NCBI GenBank assembly: GCA_947478845.1
Contig: CANJXC010000004.1
Location: forward strand, 1 to 64,000
Reading direction: 5' to 3'
Source of the DNA: Spirochaetales bacterium
GTDB taxonomy: Bacteria; Spirochaetota; Spirochaetia; JABEVK01
DNA length: 64,000 nucleotides
Made by a program: the position numbers and the translations under genes. The notes beneath the pieces were generated by a model. It saw only the letters and a list, made by a program, of their open reading frames with translations, made no database searches and was not told where the DNA came from. Positions 35,054 to 44,238 of this stretch are shown here, one piece after another; the first letter of the stretch is position 1; each line of letters begins with the position of its first letter.

Positions 35054-37347
35054 CAGCGGCCGAGCCAGCCTTCAAGAAGCAGGCTCACCCCCAGTTTAGG
35101 GTTCTTTCCTACCTCTTGTTCCGGGTCGCGCGGGCCGACACAACTCGGGCATCCCTCGGCACACGGACAAGCCGCCACCAAGTCGGCAGCAGCCGAAAGA
35201 ACTAGCTCCAACTGTGTTGCTAGGCTTTCTGCCAAACCTGAGCCGCCTGGAGATTGGTCATAGACAAAAATGGCGGGCCCGTCAAAGTGCGGGTCCCGCA
35301 AGCGTTCTGCGATACCGAAGTCCTGACTTTGACACAGAAGAAACGCCGGAGCGACCGCTTTCAGCAAGTGGCCGAGGCGCGCCATGGCCATTCCCTTCTG
35401 GTCTTCCTCTAAACCATCCAAAGCGGCACCCGAGGGCCCACCATCGAGCAAAAGAGTGAGGCTTCGGGTATGCATTTGTTCTTCGGGCAGAGCTACTTCT
35501 CCGTAGCCGATGTTTTCGTGAGTGTGGAACTTGAGCTTCTTGAACCGGCTGACTTGGCTGCGCACCAGCACATCGCCTAACACCAAGGAACAACCCGGCC
35601 CGGCAAATCGCCTATCCTCGTGCAAGACTTTCAGGTCGGTTTTGACCACGGCGTCGGTATAGTAGTTAACCAACCGCTCCTCGACAAAACAGCGGCGTTC
35701 TTCCAGATCAAGTTCGAGTACCATGAATTGTCGCTCGCGATGCATGTACACCGCTTGGGGGAAGATCATTTGCTTGGCACTGGGCCGGTCCATTTCACCG
35801 AGCACCTGATTACGGCCTTTGGTGGTGTCGATGATAACGATGTTCTCGGCGCTGGCGCTTCTGAGGCTCACATTCTCGGCCGGATAGGCCAAACCGGACC
35901 AGTACCAACGCCCCCCCGTGCGCCTCACCGTTCCTTCCTCTTCCAGCACCTGCAAGTAGGACTCCACTCCCGGCAGATACGCGTCGGTGCCCCCTGTACC
36001 CTGAAAAGGTAGCTCGAACGCGGCGCACTTCACGTGTTCCATCAGAACATAGGGATTTTCGGGGTTGATAAAGGCGGCTTCCGGCGATCGCTCCAAAAAA
36101 TAGGAATCGTGCTGCACCATGTATTGGTCTAGGGGTGCCGAACTGGCGATGAGGATGGCCAGACTTTCTGTCTGTCGGCGGCCAGCTCGACCGGCCTGTT
36201 GCCAAACAGAGCTGACACTTCCCGGAAAACCGGCAAGGATAGCGACATCCAAACCACCAATGTCGATTCCCAGCTCCAAAGCGTTGGTGCTGACCACGCC
36301 TTGAATGGTGCCCTCACGGAGTCCTTTTTCAATCTCCCGGCGTTCATTTGGTAGGTATCCGCCCCGGTAACTTTCCACCCGGATTCGCTGGTTTTCGGTG
36401 TAGAGGTTGGCAAGCTGTTGATGGATATAGCTGGCGATCAGCTCTACACGAACCCTGCTGCGGGCAAACACAATGGCCTTTTGCCCCGAGGTGAGCACCC
36501 TTACGGCCAAGGCCTGCGCCTCGTTAACCGTGCCACGCCGGATTCCCTGAACGCGATCCACTAGCGGAGGGTTGTAGAGCACGAAGTGACGTTTACCGCT
36601 CGGAGCACCCGACTGATCTATCAGTTCCACTTGGCAGCCTAGCAGTTTCTCTGCGTGTTCCTGCGGATTTCCAATCGTGGCTGAACAGGCAATGAACTGA
36701 GGATTTGCCCCATAAAACGCAGCCACGCGTCGCAGTCGCCGCAACACGTTGGCAACATGGCTGCCAAAGACTCCCCGGTAGGTATGGACCTCGTCTACTA
36801 CCACATAGCGGAGGTTCTTCAGAAACTTGATCCATTTTGGGTGGTTGGGTAGGATGCCGGAATGGAACATATCGGGGTTGGAGATGATGATCTGGCCCGT
36901 TTCACGGGCCGAGGCTCTAAGACTCGTAGGCGTGTCGCCATCGTAGGTCGAGACTTTCAGGCCAAGGTCTGCGCCCAAAGTAGTCTCGTTAAGTTCGCTT
37001 TGTTGGTCTTGACTCAAAGCCTTGGTGGGAAACAGGTAAAGGGCGCGGGCTTCGGGCTCTTCCAGTAGAGTCTGCATCACCGGCAGGTTGTAGCATAGGG
37101 ATTTCCCGCTGGCCGTGGGAGTCGCCACCAGAATATTCTTTCCGTTGCGGATGGCGTTAAAGGCTTGCCCCTGGTGGCTGTATAACTTTGTCATGCCCCG
37201 GTTGTTGAGTCCCTCTACAAGTTGCGGATTGAGGTTGGCAGGCAAGGTTTCATACACGCCCTCTCGCTCAGGAAAGGTGTGCCAAGCCTGAACCTGTGCC
37301 ATAAACATCGGGTCGGCGCGAAGCGAAGCGATCAGCGGGATTGCCAT
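35053..37347 (-). CDS. mrfA: DEAD/DEAH-box helicase, MrfA/YprA type
   Basis: 764 residues. Helicase motifs in order: Q-motif region YSHQGQAFNAI, Walker A VATPTASGKSLCYN, YLFPTKALSQDQ, DEVHTYRGVFGSHVANVLRR, SATIGNPQEHAEKLLG, STNALELGIDIGGLD and QQAGRAGR. A C-terminal DUF1998-type cysteine cluster (CPCAEGCPSC) probably binds zinc or iron. Together with the exonuclease downstream it should form a nucleotide-excision pathway independent of UvrABC. Confidence 0.92.
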   Translation of the reverse strand: MAIPLIASLRADPMFMAQVQAWHTFPEREGVYETLPANLNPQLVEGLNNRGMTKLYSHQGQAFNAIRNGKNILVATPTASGKSLCYNLPVMQTLLEEPEARALYLFPTKALSQDQQSELNETTLGADLGLKVSTYDGDTPTSLRASARETGQIIISNPDMFHSGILPNHPKWIKFLKNLRYVVVDEVHTYRGVFGSHVANVLRRLRRVAAFYGANPQFIACSATIGNPQEHAEKLLGCQVELIDQSGAPSGKRHFVLYNPPLVDRVQGIRRGTVNEAQALAVRVLTSGQKAIVFARSRVRVELIASYIHQQLANLYTENQRIRVESYRGGYLPNERREIEKGLREGTIQGVVSTNALELGIDIGGLDVAILAGFPGSVSSVWQQAGRAGRRQTESLAILIASSAPLDQYMVQHDSYFLERSPEAAFINPENPYVLMEHVKCAAFELPFQGTGGTDAYLPGVESYLQVLEEEGTVRRTGGRWYWSGLAYPAENVSLRSASAENIVIIDTTKGRNQVLGEMDRPSAKQMIFPQAVYMHRERQFMVLELDLEERRCFVEERLVNYYTDAVVKTDLKVLHEDRRFAGPGCSLVLGDVLVRSQVSRFKKLKFHTHENIGYGEVALPEEQMHTRSLTLLLDGGPSGAALDGLEEDQKGMAMARLGHLLKAVAPAFLLCQSQDFGIAERLRDPHFDGPAIFVYDQSPGGSGLAESLATQLELVLSAAADLVAACPCAEGCPSCVGPRDPEQEVGKNPKLGVSLLLEGWLGR

Positions 37348-37370
37348 ATAGGGAAGAATACCTCTAAAGG

Positions 37371-37700
37371 CTAGCGGTTGTCGCCGCTACCGTGAAGTCT
37401 GCCTTGAGCTTGCCGGGCTTTCAGTTTCTCGAGGTTGAGGGTCGCCACTTCGTCGAGCGTCAAACCCATAGTGTCCGAAAGGACAGCAAGATACCAAAGC
37501 ACGTCCCCCAGTTCTTTCTGTATTTCCCGCCGGTCGACGTCGCTGATCTGGCCGCCCTTGTCTCGGAAGATCTTTTTGAACTTCTCGGAAACCTCTCCAG
37601 CCTCCCCGCCGAGGCCGAGAACTGTGCAAATGAGTCGTTGTTCAGAACTTGTGTAGACGGCCGTGGTCTTGGCCTGCTCCTGGTATTCATTGAGATTCAT
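37371..37700 (-). CDS. MazG-like nucleotide pyrophosphohydrolase
   Basis: About 109 residues from ATG 37700 (MNLNEYQEQAK). The MazG helix motif is clear: LGLGGEAGEVSEKFKKIFRD and KELGDVLWYLAVLSDTMG supply the ExxE12-28ExxD metal site. It is a short dimeric type. The frame is open to an ATG at 37760; no ribosome site supports either start strongly. Confidence 0.85.
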   Translation of the reverse strand: MNLNEYQEQAKTTAVYTSSEQRLICTVLGLGGEAGEVSEKFKKIFRDKGGQISDVDRREIQKELGDVLWYLAVLSDTMGLTLDEVATLNLEKLKARQAQGRLHGSGDNR

Positions 37701-37887
37701 GACAGAAGTGTAACAAAGGCTAGTTTTTTGGGAAAGATCCCTGTCTACAAAAACAGACATTTGCGAACGAATGAGCCATAGACGTCACTCTCTAGAAATT
37801 AAATCATTTACAGGAAACAGGTTAACAATTTCTACAAGACCTAAAGGTTCTGGCGCGTATTTTGCTATAGAAAGTGTGGAGGCACTT

Positions 37888-38715
37888 GTGAAGCCATTTT
37901 CGAACCTGGATTCTGATGATGCTCTGGCGAAATACTTCGAAGAGATCGCTAGGACGCCCTTGCTGACCTTCGAACAGGAGCAGTTGATCTCCTGCCAAGT
38001 TCAAAACGGCGATCTCGAGGCAAAAGCCCTATTGATTCGTAGCAACCTGCGTCTTGTGGTAAAAATCGCCAAGGCTTACACATCCTACGGCATGGGGTTT
38101 TCCGACCTCATTCAGGAGGGTAACCTAGGACTCATTCACGCGGCCGGCAAGTTTGACTTCCGCAAGAAAGTCCGTTTTTCCACCTATGCCTCCTGGTGGA
38201 TCAAACAGTCAGTTGTACGTGCGCTCGTCAACAAGAATCGTCTTGTTCGTCTTCCCCACAGGAAGGAGGAAGCGATGCGGCGCTTGTCGACTCTGTTGTC
38301 CGAGGGCAGCGAGTTTCAAAAGCGACCTTCGGTCGACCAGTTGGCCGTTGCCCTCAAGCTTCCCCGACGGGACGTACTTCAACTTTTGGACTTGTCTGGA
38401 GTTATTGCTTCACTCGATAAGGAGTTGGGCGATGACGGTGGCAATCTGCTTGATCAACTTGAAGACCTTCGTTTTCAACCGGAGGTCCAGTTTGCCGAGG
38501 CCAGCCTTAAGGAAGAGGCCTCTGTTATGTTGGCTTCGCTCCCACGACGCGAGCGGGAAGTTCTTCGGTTCCGTTTTGCCTTTGAAGGGGAAAAGCGGAG
38601 CACTCTCAAAACCGTTGGACAGAACTTGGGACTTTCGGCCGAAGCGGTAAGGCAACTCGAAAGGCGAGCCTTGGGCCGACTCAGGGTGGAGTTTGCACAG
38701 ATGGCCACTCCTTGA
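37888..38715 (+). CDS. sigma-70 family factor (group 2/3)
   Basis: From GTG 37888, which has GGAGG five bases upstream, the protein is 275 residues: region 1.2 (DALAKYFEEIARTPLLTFEQ), region 2 (LRLVVKIAKAYTSYGMGFSD, then FSTYASWWIKQSVVRALVNK), region 3 and region 4 with ETVGQNLGL-type helix-turn-helix (LKTVGQNLGLSAEAVRQLER). It lacks the long region 1.1 of a housekeeping sigma, so it is an alternative factor. The open frame continues 39 codons upstream to 37771 but crosses a TATAGA box. Confidence 0.9.
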   Translation: MKPFSNLDSDDALAKYFEEIARTPLLTFEQEQLISCQVQNGDLEAKALLIRSNLRLVVKIAKAYTSYGMGFSDLIQEGNLGLIHAAGKFDFRKKVRFSTYASWWIKQSVVRALVNKNRLVRLPHRKEEAMRRLSTLLSEGSEFQKRPSVDQLAVALKLPRRDVLQLLDLSGVIASLDKELGDDGGNLLDQLEDLRFQPEVQFAEASLKEEASVMLASLPRREREVLRFRFAFEGEKRSTLKTVGQNLGLSAEAVRQLERRALGRLRVEFAQMATP

Positions 38716-38777
38716 CCCCCGTGGTGAGGTCAGTTATCCTCCTGTAGTGGCCTAGACGGCCCTACCGGGAGGGGTCG

Positions 38778-39005
38778 TTGTTTCAAGACATGGAAAAAAC
38801 CCGCGATACAATTCTGCAAGCCATAGAGGATGGCAGAAAAGTGTCAATCTCCAAAGGCCGCGCCCTTCAGATTGGGCCCCTGTGGTCGAGTACTTTGGCC
38901 GAGACCCTCATCGCGGTTTACCCTCATTTGGTCGAAGAGGGCTACACGCTAGAAGAACTCTCCCAGATGATGCAGGAAGACGGGAATGAAGGTTCTCGGG
39001 ATTGA
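38778..39005 (+). CDS. small hypothetical protein upstream of tsaD
   Basis: 75 residues from TTG 38778, chosen because GGGAGGGG ends four bases before it; ATG 38790 is also in frame but further from the site. Acidic helical C-terminus (YTLEELSQMMQEDGNEGSRD). It overlaps tsaD by 20 bp. No family recognised. Confidence 0.6.
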   Translation: MFQDMEKTRDTILQAIEDGRKVSISKGRALQIGPLWSSTLAETLIAVYPHLVEEGYTLEELSQMMQEDGNEGSRD

Positions 39006-39999
39006 GTCCTCTTGCGACGAGTGTGCCGTTGCTCTAGTAGAGAACGGTTCTAAAATCCTTTCCTCGGTCATTCACAGCCAGATTTCTGCCCACAGGCCTT
39101 TCGACGGGGTAGTGCCGGAACTTGCCTCAAGATTGCACGTGGAAACGATTGTGCCGGTTTATCGGCAAGCCCTCAAAGAGGCCGGAGTGACCTCTCGGGA
39201 GATTGATGCGATTGCGGTCACCAACAGGCCCGGTCTGATCGGCTCGCTTTTGGTTGGAGTTTCGTTTGCCAAGGCCCTCTCGTTTTCTCTGGGGAAGCCC
39301 TTGCTTGGCGTTGATCACATTCTCGCCCATTTATATGCCCCCCATTTGGAAGGGAAGTTGGAATACCCCCACATCGGTCTTTTGGTCTCTGGGGGGCATA
39401 CCCTGATCACGATGGTGAGAAGCTTTGACGAGGTTGAAGTGTTGGGCACCACAATAGACGACGCTGTGGGCGAGGCTTTCGACAAGGTGGCCAAGCACTA
39501 TGGACTAGGCTACCCCGGAGGGGAAGCGGTCGACGACCTGTCCCGGTCGGGTGACCCGCTAGCCTACAAGTTTCCCCATTCCCGCCTGGACAAAGGCAAC
39601 CATCCCTGGGACTTTTCCTATTCCGGCCTCAAAACCGCTGTTATCAACCAATCTGAAAAATTTCTTCAACCGGGTAAGGTTGCATCCCTTGAGAATCTTT
39701 GTGCCAGCTTTCAGAAAGCAGCGATCGATGTGCTCTGGAATAAGATCCGTTTACTAGTCGTCTCCACCGGGGTTAGACGAGTGGTGGCCGGGGGTGGGGT
39801 GGCGGCCAATTCTTACCTAAGGAGTCTAGTCAACGCGCAGCCAGGTTGGAACGTGTATTTTCCTTCTCTTGCCTTATGTTCCGACAATGCGGCAATGATT
39901 GCTGGCTGGGCCTGGGGCGCATTGAGCCGCGGCGACAGAAGCCCGCTTGATCTGAATGCGGAGAGCCGGGTTGCTCGCTTCAAGAGAAAGTATCCGTGA
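38986..39999 (+). CDS. tsaD: tRNA t6A threonylcarbamoyltransferase TsaD
   Basis: Transfers the threonylcarbamoyl group to A37 of ANN-decoding tRNAs. ASKHA-fold signature at the start (VLGIESSCDECAVALV), the metal-site histidines in VDHILAHLYAPH, and LLVSGGHTLI, DDAVGEAFDKVAKHYGLGYP and VVAGGGVAANSYL. 337 residues, full length. The other complex members tsaB and tsaE are 2 kb away on the opposite strand. Confidence 0.96.
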   Translation: MKVLGIESSCDECAVALVENGSKILSSVIHSQISAHRPFDGVVPELASRLHVETIVPVYRQALKEAGVTSREIDAIAVTNRPGLIGSLLVGVSFAKALSFSLGKPLLGVDHILAHLYAPHLEGKLEYPHIGLLVSGGHTLITMVRSFDEVEVLGTTIDDAVGEAFDKVAKHYGLGYPGGEAVDDLSRSGDPLAYKFPHSRLDKGNHPWDFSYSGLKTAVINQSEKFLQPGKVASLENLCASFQKAAIDVLWNKIRLLVVSTGVRRVVAGGGVAANSYLRSLVNAQPGWNVYFPSLALCSDNAAMIAGWAWGALSRGDRSPLDLNAESRVARFKRKYP

Positions 40000-42047
40000 T
40001 TCGGTGGGCAGCACTTTTGGGGGCCTTACTTTTGGTCTCGTGCGGTGTCCCTAGCAGACAACCAGTCGAAGTGAAGGCAACCCATGCTCTAGTCGACCTT
40101 CGTGGCTACGACTTCAAGCACAATGGTCCGGTCTACCCCAGTCATTGGGCGTGGGATGCTGGAACCCTCTGGTCGCCCGCTCGGGGCAGACCTTCCACCT
40201 TGCTTCCGCCACGGTATTTACCGGGTCCTGAAACGGGGGGAACCCTCGTGGACGGGTTGTTTAGGCCCTACCTACCGGGTGAGAGTGGCGGCCTTGCGGT
40301 CGCCACTGCGCAGGTGACGTTTTTGGTCCCCCCCAGAACGTCCCTGAGGCTTCAAATCGGATGGTTTCCAGGGGCCCAGCGGGTTTGGGTCAACGGTGTC
40401 AGAGTTCTAGAGAGGGGAACACCCTCGTTGGACCAAGCCGTCTACCGGGCAGGTGGTTTTGGAGAATTAGTGGCCGTACAACCCCGAGATGGTCTGCTGT
40501 CCATCGTCGTAGAAATGGCCACCAACGATCCTTTGGTCTATCATTTCGAGTTGGGGCGTCAATGGCTTTTGGAGTCCTTCGAAACGATGGAATTGGAACG
40601 ATCGACGGTCCTTTTCTGGCACGGAATGCAGTCTGCTGTGATCACTTTTACCTCTTTGGCCTTCCTTCTCTTAGGGATACTCAGGGGTGGCAGAAAAAAC
40701 CAGTTGGCTGTTGCCCTGTTTCTGCTCAGTTGCCTCGTTAAGCTTCTGTTCACTGTCGAATTGGCGCAACCTGCAGACTATCTGCTGGCGGGAATTCTGG
40801 GTACCAAAGGCTATCTGTTCCTCCATCATGGTTTCAACTTGGCCCCACTACCATTCCTGATATGGGTTCTTTTCCAACAGTTTCCCCGTGAGTTCAGTGT
40901 TCGCTTTGCATGGGGATTTACATTGGCTACCCTTGGGGCAGTGATATGGCAGTTGGTTCCACTGTTGGCTTTGGCCGGAGGTTGGGAGGCCATTTACCGC
41001 GCGTTCATGCAGTGGAACTGGGCGTTGGTCGTGGGTGGATTTGCGGTCGCGTCACTTTTGGTCGTCCTGGAACGTCTTTCGGTCGTGCTGCAACGTCGTC
41101 GGCCTATGGCCGTGTCTTACTTCCTTGCTGGCACGGTCTTGTGCCTATCAGTAATGTTACCCACCTTTCTGAGCTTGTTTTTCCAGACTCACTTCACACT
41201 CTATTTTGGTTGGGGCATAGCGTTTTTCTTGATCGTTGTCTCTTGGGACCTGATTAGACTCGACCTCCGGTCTTCAGAAAAACTCATTTGGCGTCTTCGG
41301 CGCCGGATTCTGGAACTTTCGGTATTGGGCAACTTCGTGAGCCAGCAGTGGACTTTCCGAATGGGAAAGGCCCAGACATTAGAACTTCGCTCCGGTGACC
41401 GCCAGGCCACGCTGGGAAGTTTGGTAGACGTTTCCTGCGAATTAGATCCGGCGGTTTGGCTGACTCAAGCCTCGGGCACGGTGAAAAAGTTTCATGCTGC
41501 CTTGTTGAGGAGCCACGCCGAACGGTACGTATGGTTGACCGACCAAAGTCCAGAAAGTGGTCTCGGTATGGCGTTTGAACTCGAAAAGATTCTCCATTCC
41601 TTTGGTGCGCAGGCTCGAATTGTGGTGATAGGCACTGTGGGTGAGCTTAGATTAATCGGTGGACCCGACCATTGGTTTTTGTCTCTGCGTCCGTACCCGG
41701 AGGTGCACCTCGAGCGGTTGATGAATCTCGCTATGGCAACCAGCGCTGCGGTTGTCGTCGATGGCGGATTGGGACCGGGACTAATAGCAGGAGGATGGCG
41801 CAGATACAGACGACTTTCCCTCGAGGGGACGGAAATTGAGGTTTTTGAAGGAGAAGCTGAGCCGTTTTGCGGTCTAAAGTCACAGACTTTGGCTTCGTAC
41901 GAGGAAGCCCTTGATTGCTTTGCAGCGGGCGACCATGCCCGAGGGAGGGCGTTGCTTGCCGAGGTTCTGCGTCAGAATCCGCTCGATGGTGCGGCTCGTT
42001 ATTTTCTGAGACTTTCGGACAAGGCCTCTTTAGTTTCCCGTTCGTGA
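39996..42047 (+). CDS. lipoprotein with 7TM region and degenerate cyclase-like domain
   Basis: 683 residues. A lipobox (ALLLVSCG) is followed by a beta-rich periplasmic domain (about 25-200) resembling 7TMR-DISM extracellular domains, then about seven membrane segments (~205-425). The cytosolic part from ~455 resembles a class III nucleotide cyclase in layout (GELRLIGGPDHWFL; VHLERLMNLAMATSAAVVVD; RRYRRLSLEGTEIEVFEGEA) and ends in a TPR-like tail (YEEALDCFAAGDHARGRALL). The metal-binding Asp of cyclases (FxDIxGFT) is not found, so it would be inactive. Translation overlaps tsaD (GTGA). The cyclase reading is inference. Confidence 0.6.
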   Translation: MIRWAALLGALLLVSCGVPSRQPVEVKATHALVDLRGYDFKHNGPVYPSHWAWDAGTLWSPARGRPSTLLPPRYLPGPETGGTLVDGLFRPYLPGESGGLAVATAQVTFLVPPRTSLRLQIGWFPGAQRVWVNGVRVLERGTPSLDQAVYRAGGFGELVAVQPRDGLLSIVVEMATNDPLVYHFELGRQWLLESFETMELERSTVLFWHGMQSAVITFTSLAFLLLGILRGGRKNQLAVALFLLSCLVKLLFTVELAQPADYLLAGILGTKGYLFLHHGFNLAPLPFLIWVLFQQFPREFSVRFAWGFTLATLGAVIWQLVPLLALAGGWEAIYRAFMQWNWALVVGGFAVASLLVVLERLSVVLQRRRPMAVSYFLAGTVLCLSVMLPTFLSLFFQTHFTLYFGWGIAFFLIVVSWDLIRLDLRSSEKLIWRLRRRILELSVLGNFVSQQWTFRMGKAQTLELRSGDRQATLGSLVDVSCELDPAVWLTQASGTVKKFHAALLRSHAERYVWLTDQSPESGLGMAFELEKILHSFGAQARIVVIGTVGELRLIGGPDHWFLSLRPYPEVHLERLMNLAMATSAAVVVDGGLGPGLIAGGWRRYRRLSLEGTEIEVFEGEAEPFCGLKSQTLASYEEALDCFAAGDHARGRALLAEVLRQNPLDGAARYFLRLSDKASLVSRS

Positions 42048-42698
42048 TTGAAGCTCTTGGGCTTCACTCAGGCGTAAATACACTGGTCCGGAATGCTCCG
42101 TCAGCGGCTGGCTATGCTTCGACACGTTGTCAAGCTGATCCAGTAACGAGACCGTCCAATCGTCGAGCGGAAAGCTCTCCCACAACTCTGGCAACGAAGA
42201 CCATTGCAAAGCAAGCAGGTGGCCCTGATACCCGGAAACAGCAACCGGCCCGTTCCACACAGCAGCCACTTCTGCGCGCCAACGTTCAGCACTCCAGTCC
42301 CGGCCTGGTATAAGCACTCGCGAACCCAAGTATAAGCCTCCATAAAACTTTTGTTTTCGGGCATCCAAGGCGCAGAGGACGGCAGTTTCTGTTCTCGGAT
42401 AAAGATCCTGCCACGTCTTCGCCATGGCGGCAAGGTTGTCCAAGCCCCAAAGGGGGCGGTTCCAACCCTCCGACAGCCCCTTGGCTGTAGAGAGCCCAAT
42501 ACGCAAGCCAGTGAAACTGCCAGGACCCACACTGACGCCCAAAATGTCTGGGATACAGCCATCGAGAACTTCTTCGAGTCGAAGAAGAATATCTTGGGCG
42601 TGGTTGCCCCCGGAGGCAAGGTTCATGGTACGGGTTGTCCCTGAGCGCAGGCCGATAAGCATTCTTTCAGAGCAGGTATCCAAGACCAGAGAGGTCAA
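42030..42698 (-). CDS. tsaB: t6A complex scaffold TsaB
   Basis: The start is TTG 42698, overlapping the tsaE stop (TTGA), with GGAG eight bases upstream. About 222 residues of the ASKHA fold: SLVLDTCSERMLIGL, VSVGPGSFTGLRIGLSTAKG and LCALDARKQKFYGGLY are typical. TsaB lacks catalytic residues and pairs with TsaD. The 3' end overlaps the convergent cyclase-like gene by 18 bp. Confidence 0.9.
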   Translation of the reverse strand: MTSLVLDTCSERMLIGLRSGTTRTMNLASGGNHAQDILLRLEEVLDGCIPDILGVSVGPGSFTGLRIGLSTAKGLSEGWNRPLWGLDNLAAMAKTWQDLYPRTETAVLCALDARKQKFYGGLYLGSRVLIPGRDWSAERWRAEVAAVWNGPVAVSGYQGHLLALQWSSLPELWESFPLDDWTVSLLDQLDNVSKHSQPLTEHSGPVYLRLSEAQELQSRTGN

Positions 42699-43102
42699 TG
42701 TTGAAACTCCACCGACAGCCTGCGGGCCCTTCCTGCTAATTCCAGCCGCAGGTCCCAACGCACCGCAGGTAATTCTCCTTCCAACCTTTCTGGCCATTCC
42801 AAGAAGCAGATGGCGCTAGAGTTCAAGGCTTCCCAGCCTCCCATCTGTTCAAACTCTTGCGGACCAGAAATTCGGTAGAGGTCTAGGTGAAAAACCGGAG
42901 TTCTACCCCGGTATTGGTTGATCAGGGCATAAGTAGGGCTCGTGACAGGCTCTTCCACTCCCAGGCCTCTGGCAATCGATTGTACCAAAGTCGTTTTTCC
43001 AGCCCCCAAGGGACCATAGAGGCACACCAGTTGGCCCGGTTTCAACTCGGGTGCAAACGCTTTCCCCCATCGTTTGGTGGACGACACGGAGTTCAGTAAC
43101 AC
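42695..43102 (-). CDS. tsaE: t6A complex ATPase TsaE
   Basis: 135 residues from GTG 43102. P-loop LYGPLGAGKTTLVQSIARGL, the family motif SPTYALINQYRGRTPVFHLD and the LEWPERL element. ATP hydrolysis by TsaE resets the TsaBD complex. Only tsaC/sua5 of the pathway is missing from the window. Confidence 0.94.
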   Translation of the reverse strand: MLLNSVSSTKRWGKAFAPELKPGQLVCLYGPLGAGKTTLVQSIARGLGVEEPVTSPTYALINQYRGRTPVFHLDLYRISGPQEFEQMGGWEALNSSAICFLEWPERLEGELPAVRWDLRLELAGRARRLSVEFQH

Positions 43103-43116
43103 GCTCGTCCCCGCCT

Positions 43117-43380
43117 TCAGAAAAGGGAACCTTTACGGTCAAGACTATGAATTTCGTCCTCTAGGGATTTCAGAATCGGAACCAGGGGGTATTCAAGGGT
43201 ATCCACAAAATTAATCCTGATGTCTTTTGAACCTATGGGCGACATCTCAACGACGAACTCGATGCGTTTGGAAAGCAAACTCTGATTGTCGAGCTCAAAG
43301 ACAGCACTGGCCGTATATTCATTTCTGTAGTGGAGAGGACTGTTCTTCTTCACAATATTGGAGATCCCAGTCAATTTCAT
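43117..43380 (-). CDS. small hypothetical protein between flagellar and t6A genes
   Basis: 87 residues, beta-rich, with VFELDNQSLLSKRIEFVVEM and ending SLDRKGSLF. No motif recognised. Lies 14 bp before tsaE and 21 bp after the 276-residue gene, so it belongs to the same transcription unit. I recall an unnamed gene at the matching place in Treponema. Confidence 0.65.
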   Translation of the reverse strand: MKLTGISNIVKKNSPLHYRNEYTASAVFELDNQSLLSKRIEFVVEMSPIGSKDIRINFVDTLEYPLVPILKSLEDEIHSLDRKGSLF

Positions 43381-43401
43381 ACGAGCATTCTAGGGGAGCC
43401 C

Positions 43402-44232
43402 TCAGGGCTGGTCAAGCGAGAAATCCGGAGACAAGGTGTCATGGCAGGCCTGCAAGCGGGGAGCAAGCTCGTACTCGATGAGGTCACAGACCAAGACAAA
43501 ATCCTCAGTTTCCAATGCCTGACGTACTTCCGCTAAGAATGGCTGGACGCTGTTGCGAAAGTCTATCCAAGAAAATGAGTTCCCTGCCGACTCAAGTGCC
43601 AACGGCGCTATCCTGTCAAGATCTTCTAGAACGGTAACTAGTCCGAGCACTTTCTCCACCGCCAGTTTGTCTTGGCCTCTTTGCCACAGCAGGGGTAGGG
43701 TATCAAGACCTTGCAACTGTGTGGCGAGAACGCCCAAAGTTCGGGACAAGGGTAGCCTGGGAGCAACCAGCATCTCTTGGCGTTCCAAAACCCTCGCACT
43801 GAGGCGTTGCAGAACGTCTTTTACGGTTTCTGTGTTCCATGGTTTTTCCAAGTCGGCGCGTTCGGCAGCATTCCAGAGTCCAAGCCCATCTAAACTCTCT
43901 CGAATCGGGCCGAACTCCGAATGAAGGTCGTTAAGGAGCGGGATGTTAGCGGTCGAAACAGCTCGAGAGGCCAAAATAAGGTACTCCGCTACAATTCCGA
44001 GTCTGGCCCCCAACTGTTTGTCCTGTGCAACCGTTTCAAGTTCTACCAGCCCCACACGGTCAAGCCCAATCGCTTCACTCTCAGCGGTGGCAACCCTTCC
44101 ATCGACGAGAGCACCGATCACGACCTGGCCTTGTTGGTGCGCCCACTTCTCCAGGGAGTCCAATAAATCACGCACCGTACGTTCATCCTCGAGGGTCATC
44201 TCGACGGGGTTTTGATTGATGACCAGCTTCAT
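43402..44232 (-). CDS. conserved-position protein after fliD, possible flagellar accessory
   Basis: 276 residues starting 6 bp after fliD. The N-terminus (MKLVINQNPVEMTLEDERTV) resembles a small beta-grasp domain, the remainder is helical; the C-terminal VLVCDLIEYELAPRLQAC looks like helices of flagellar export chaperones. In many bacteria fliD is followed by the chaperone genes fliS and fliT, so a filament-related role is likely, but no real FliS or FliT signature is visible. Confidence 0.6.
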   Translation of the reverse strand: MKLVINQNPVEMTLEDERTVRDLLDSLEKWAHQQGQVVIGALVDGRVATAESEAIGLDRVGLVELETVAQDKQLGARLGIVAEYLILASRAVSTANIPLLNDLHSEFGPIRESLDGLGLWNAAERADLEKPWNTETVKDVLQRLSARVLERQEMLVAPRLPLSRTLGVLATQLQGLDTLPLLWQRGQDKLAVEKVLGLVTVLEDLDRIAPLALESAGNSFSWIDFRNSVQPFLAEVRQALETEDFVLVCDLIEYELAPRLQACHDTLSPDFSLDQP

Positions 44233-44238
44233 GGCGCC

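Noticed and set aside
38716-38777. Terminator or attenuator after the sigma factor
   Set aside because: GTAGTGGCC/GGCCCTAC forms only a bulged stem without a T-run.
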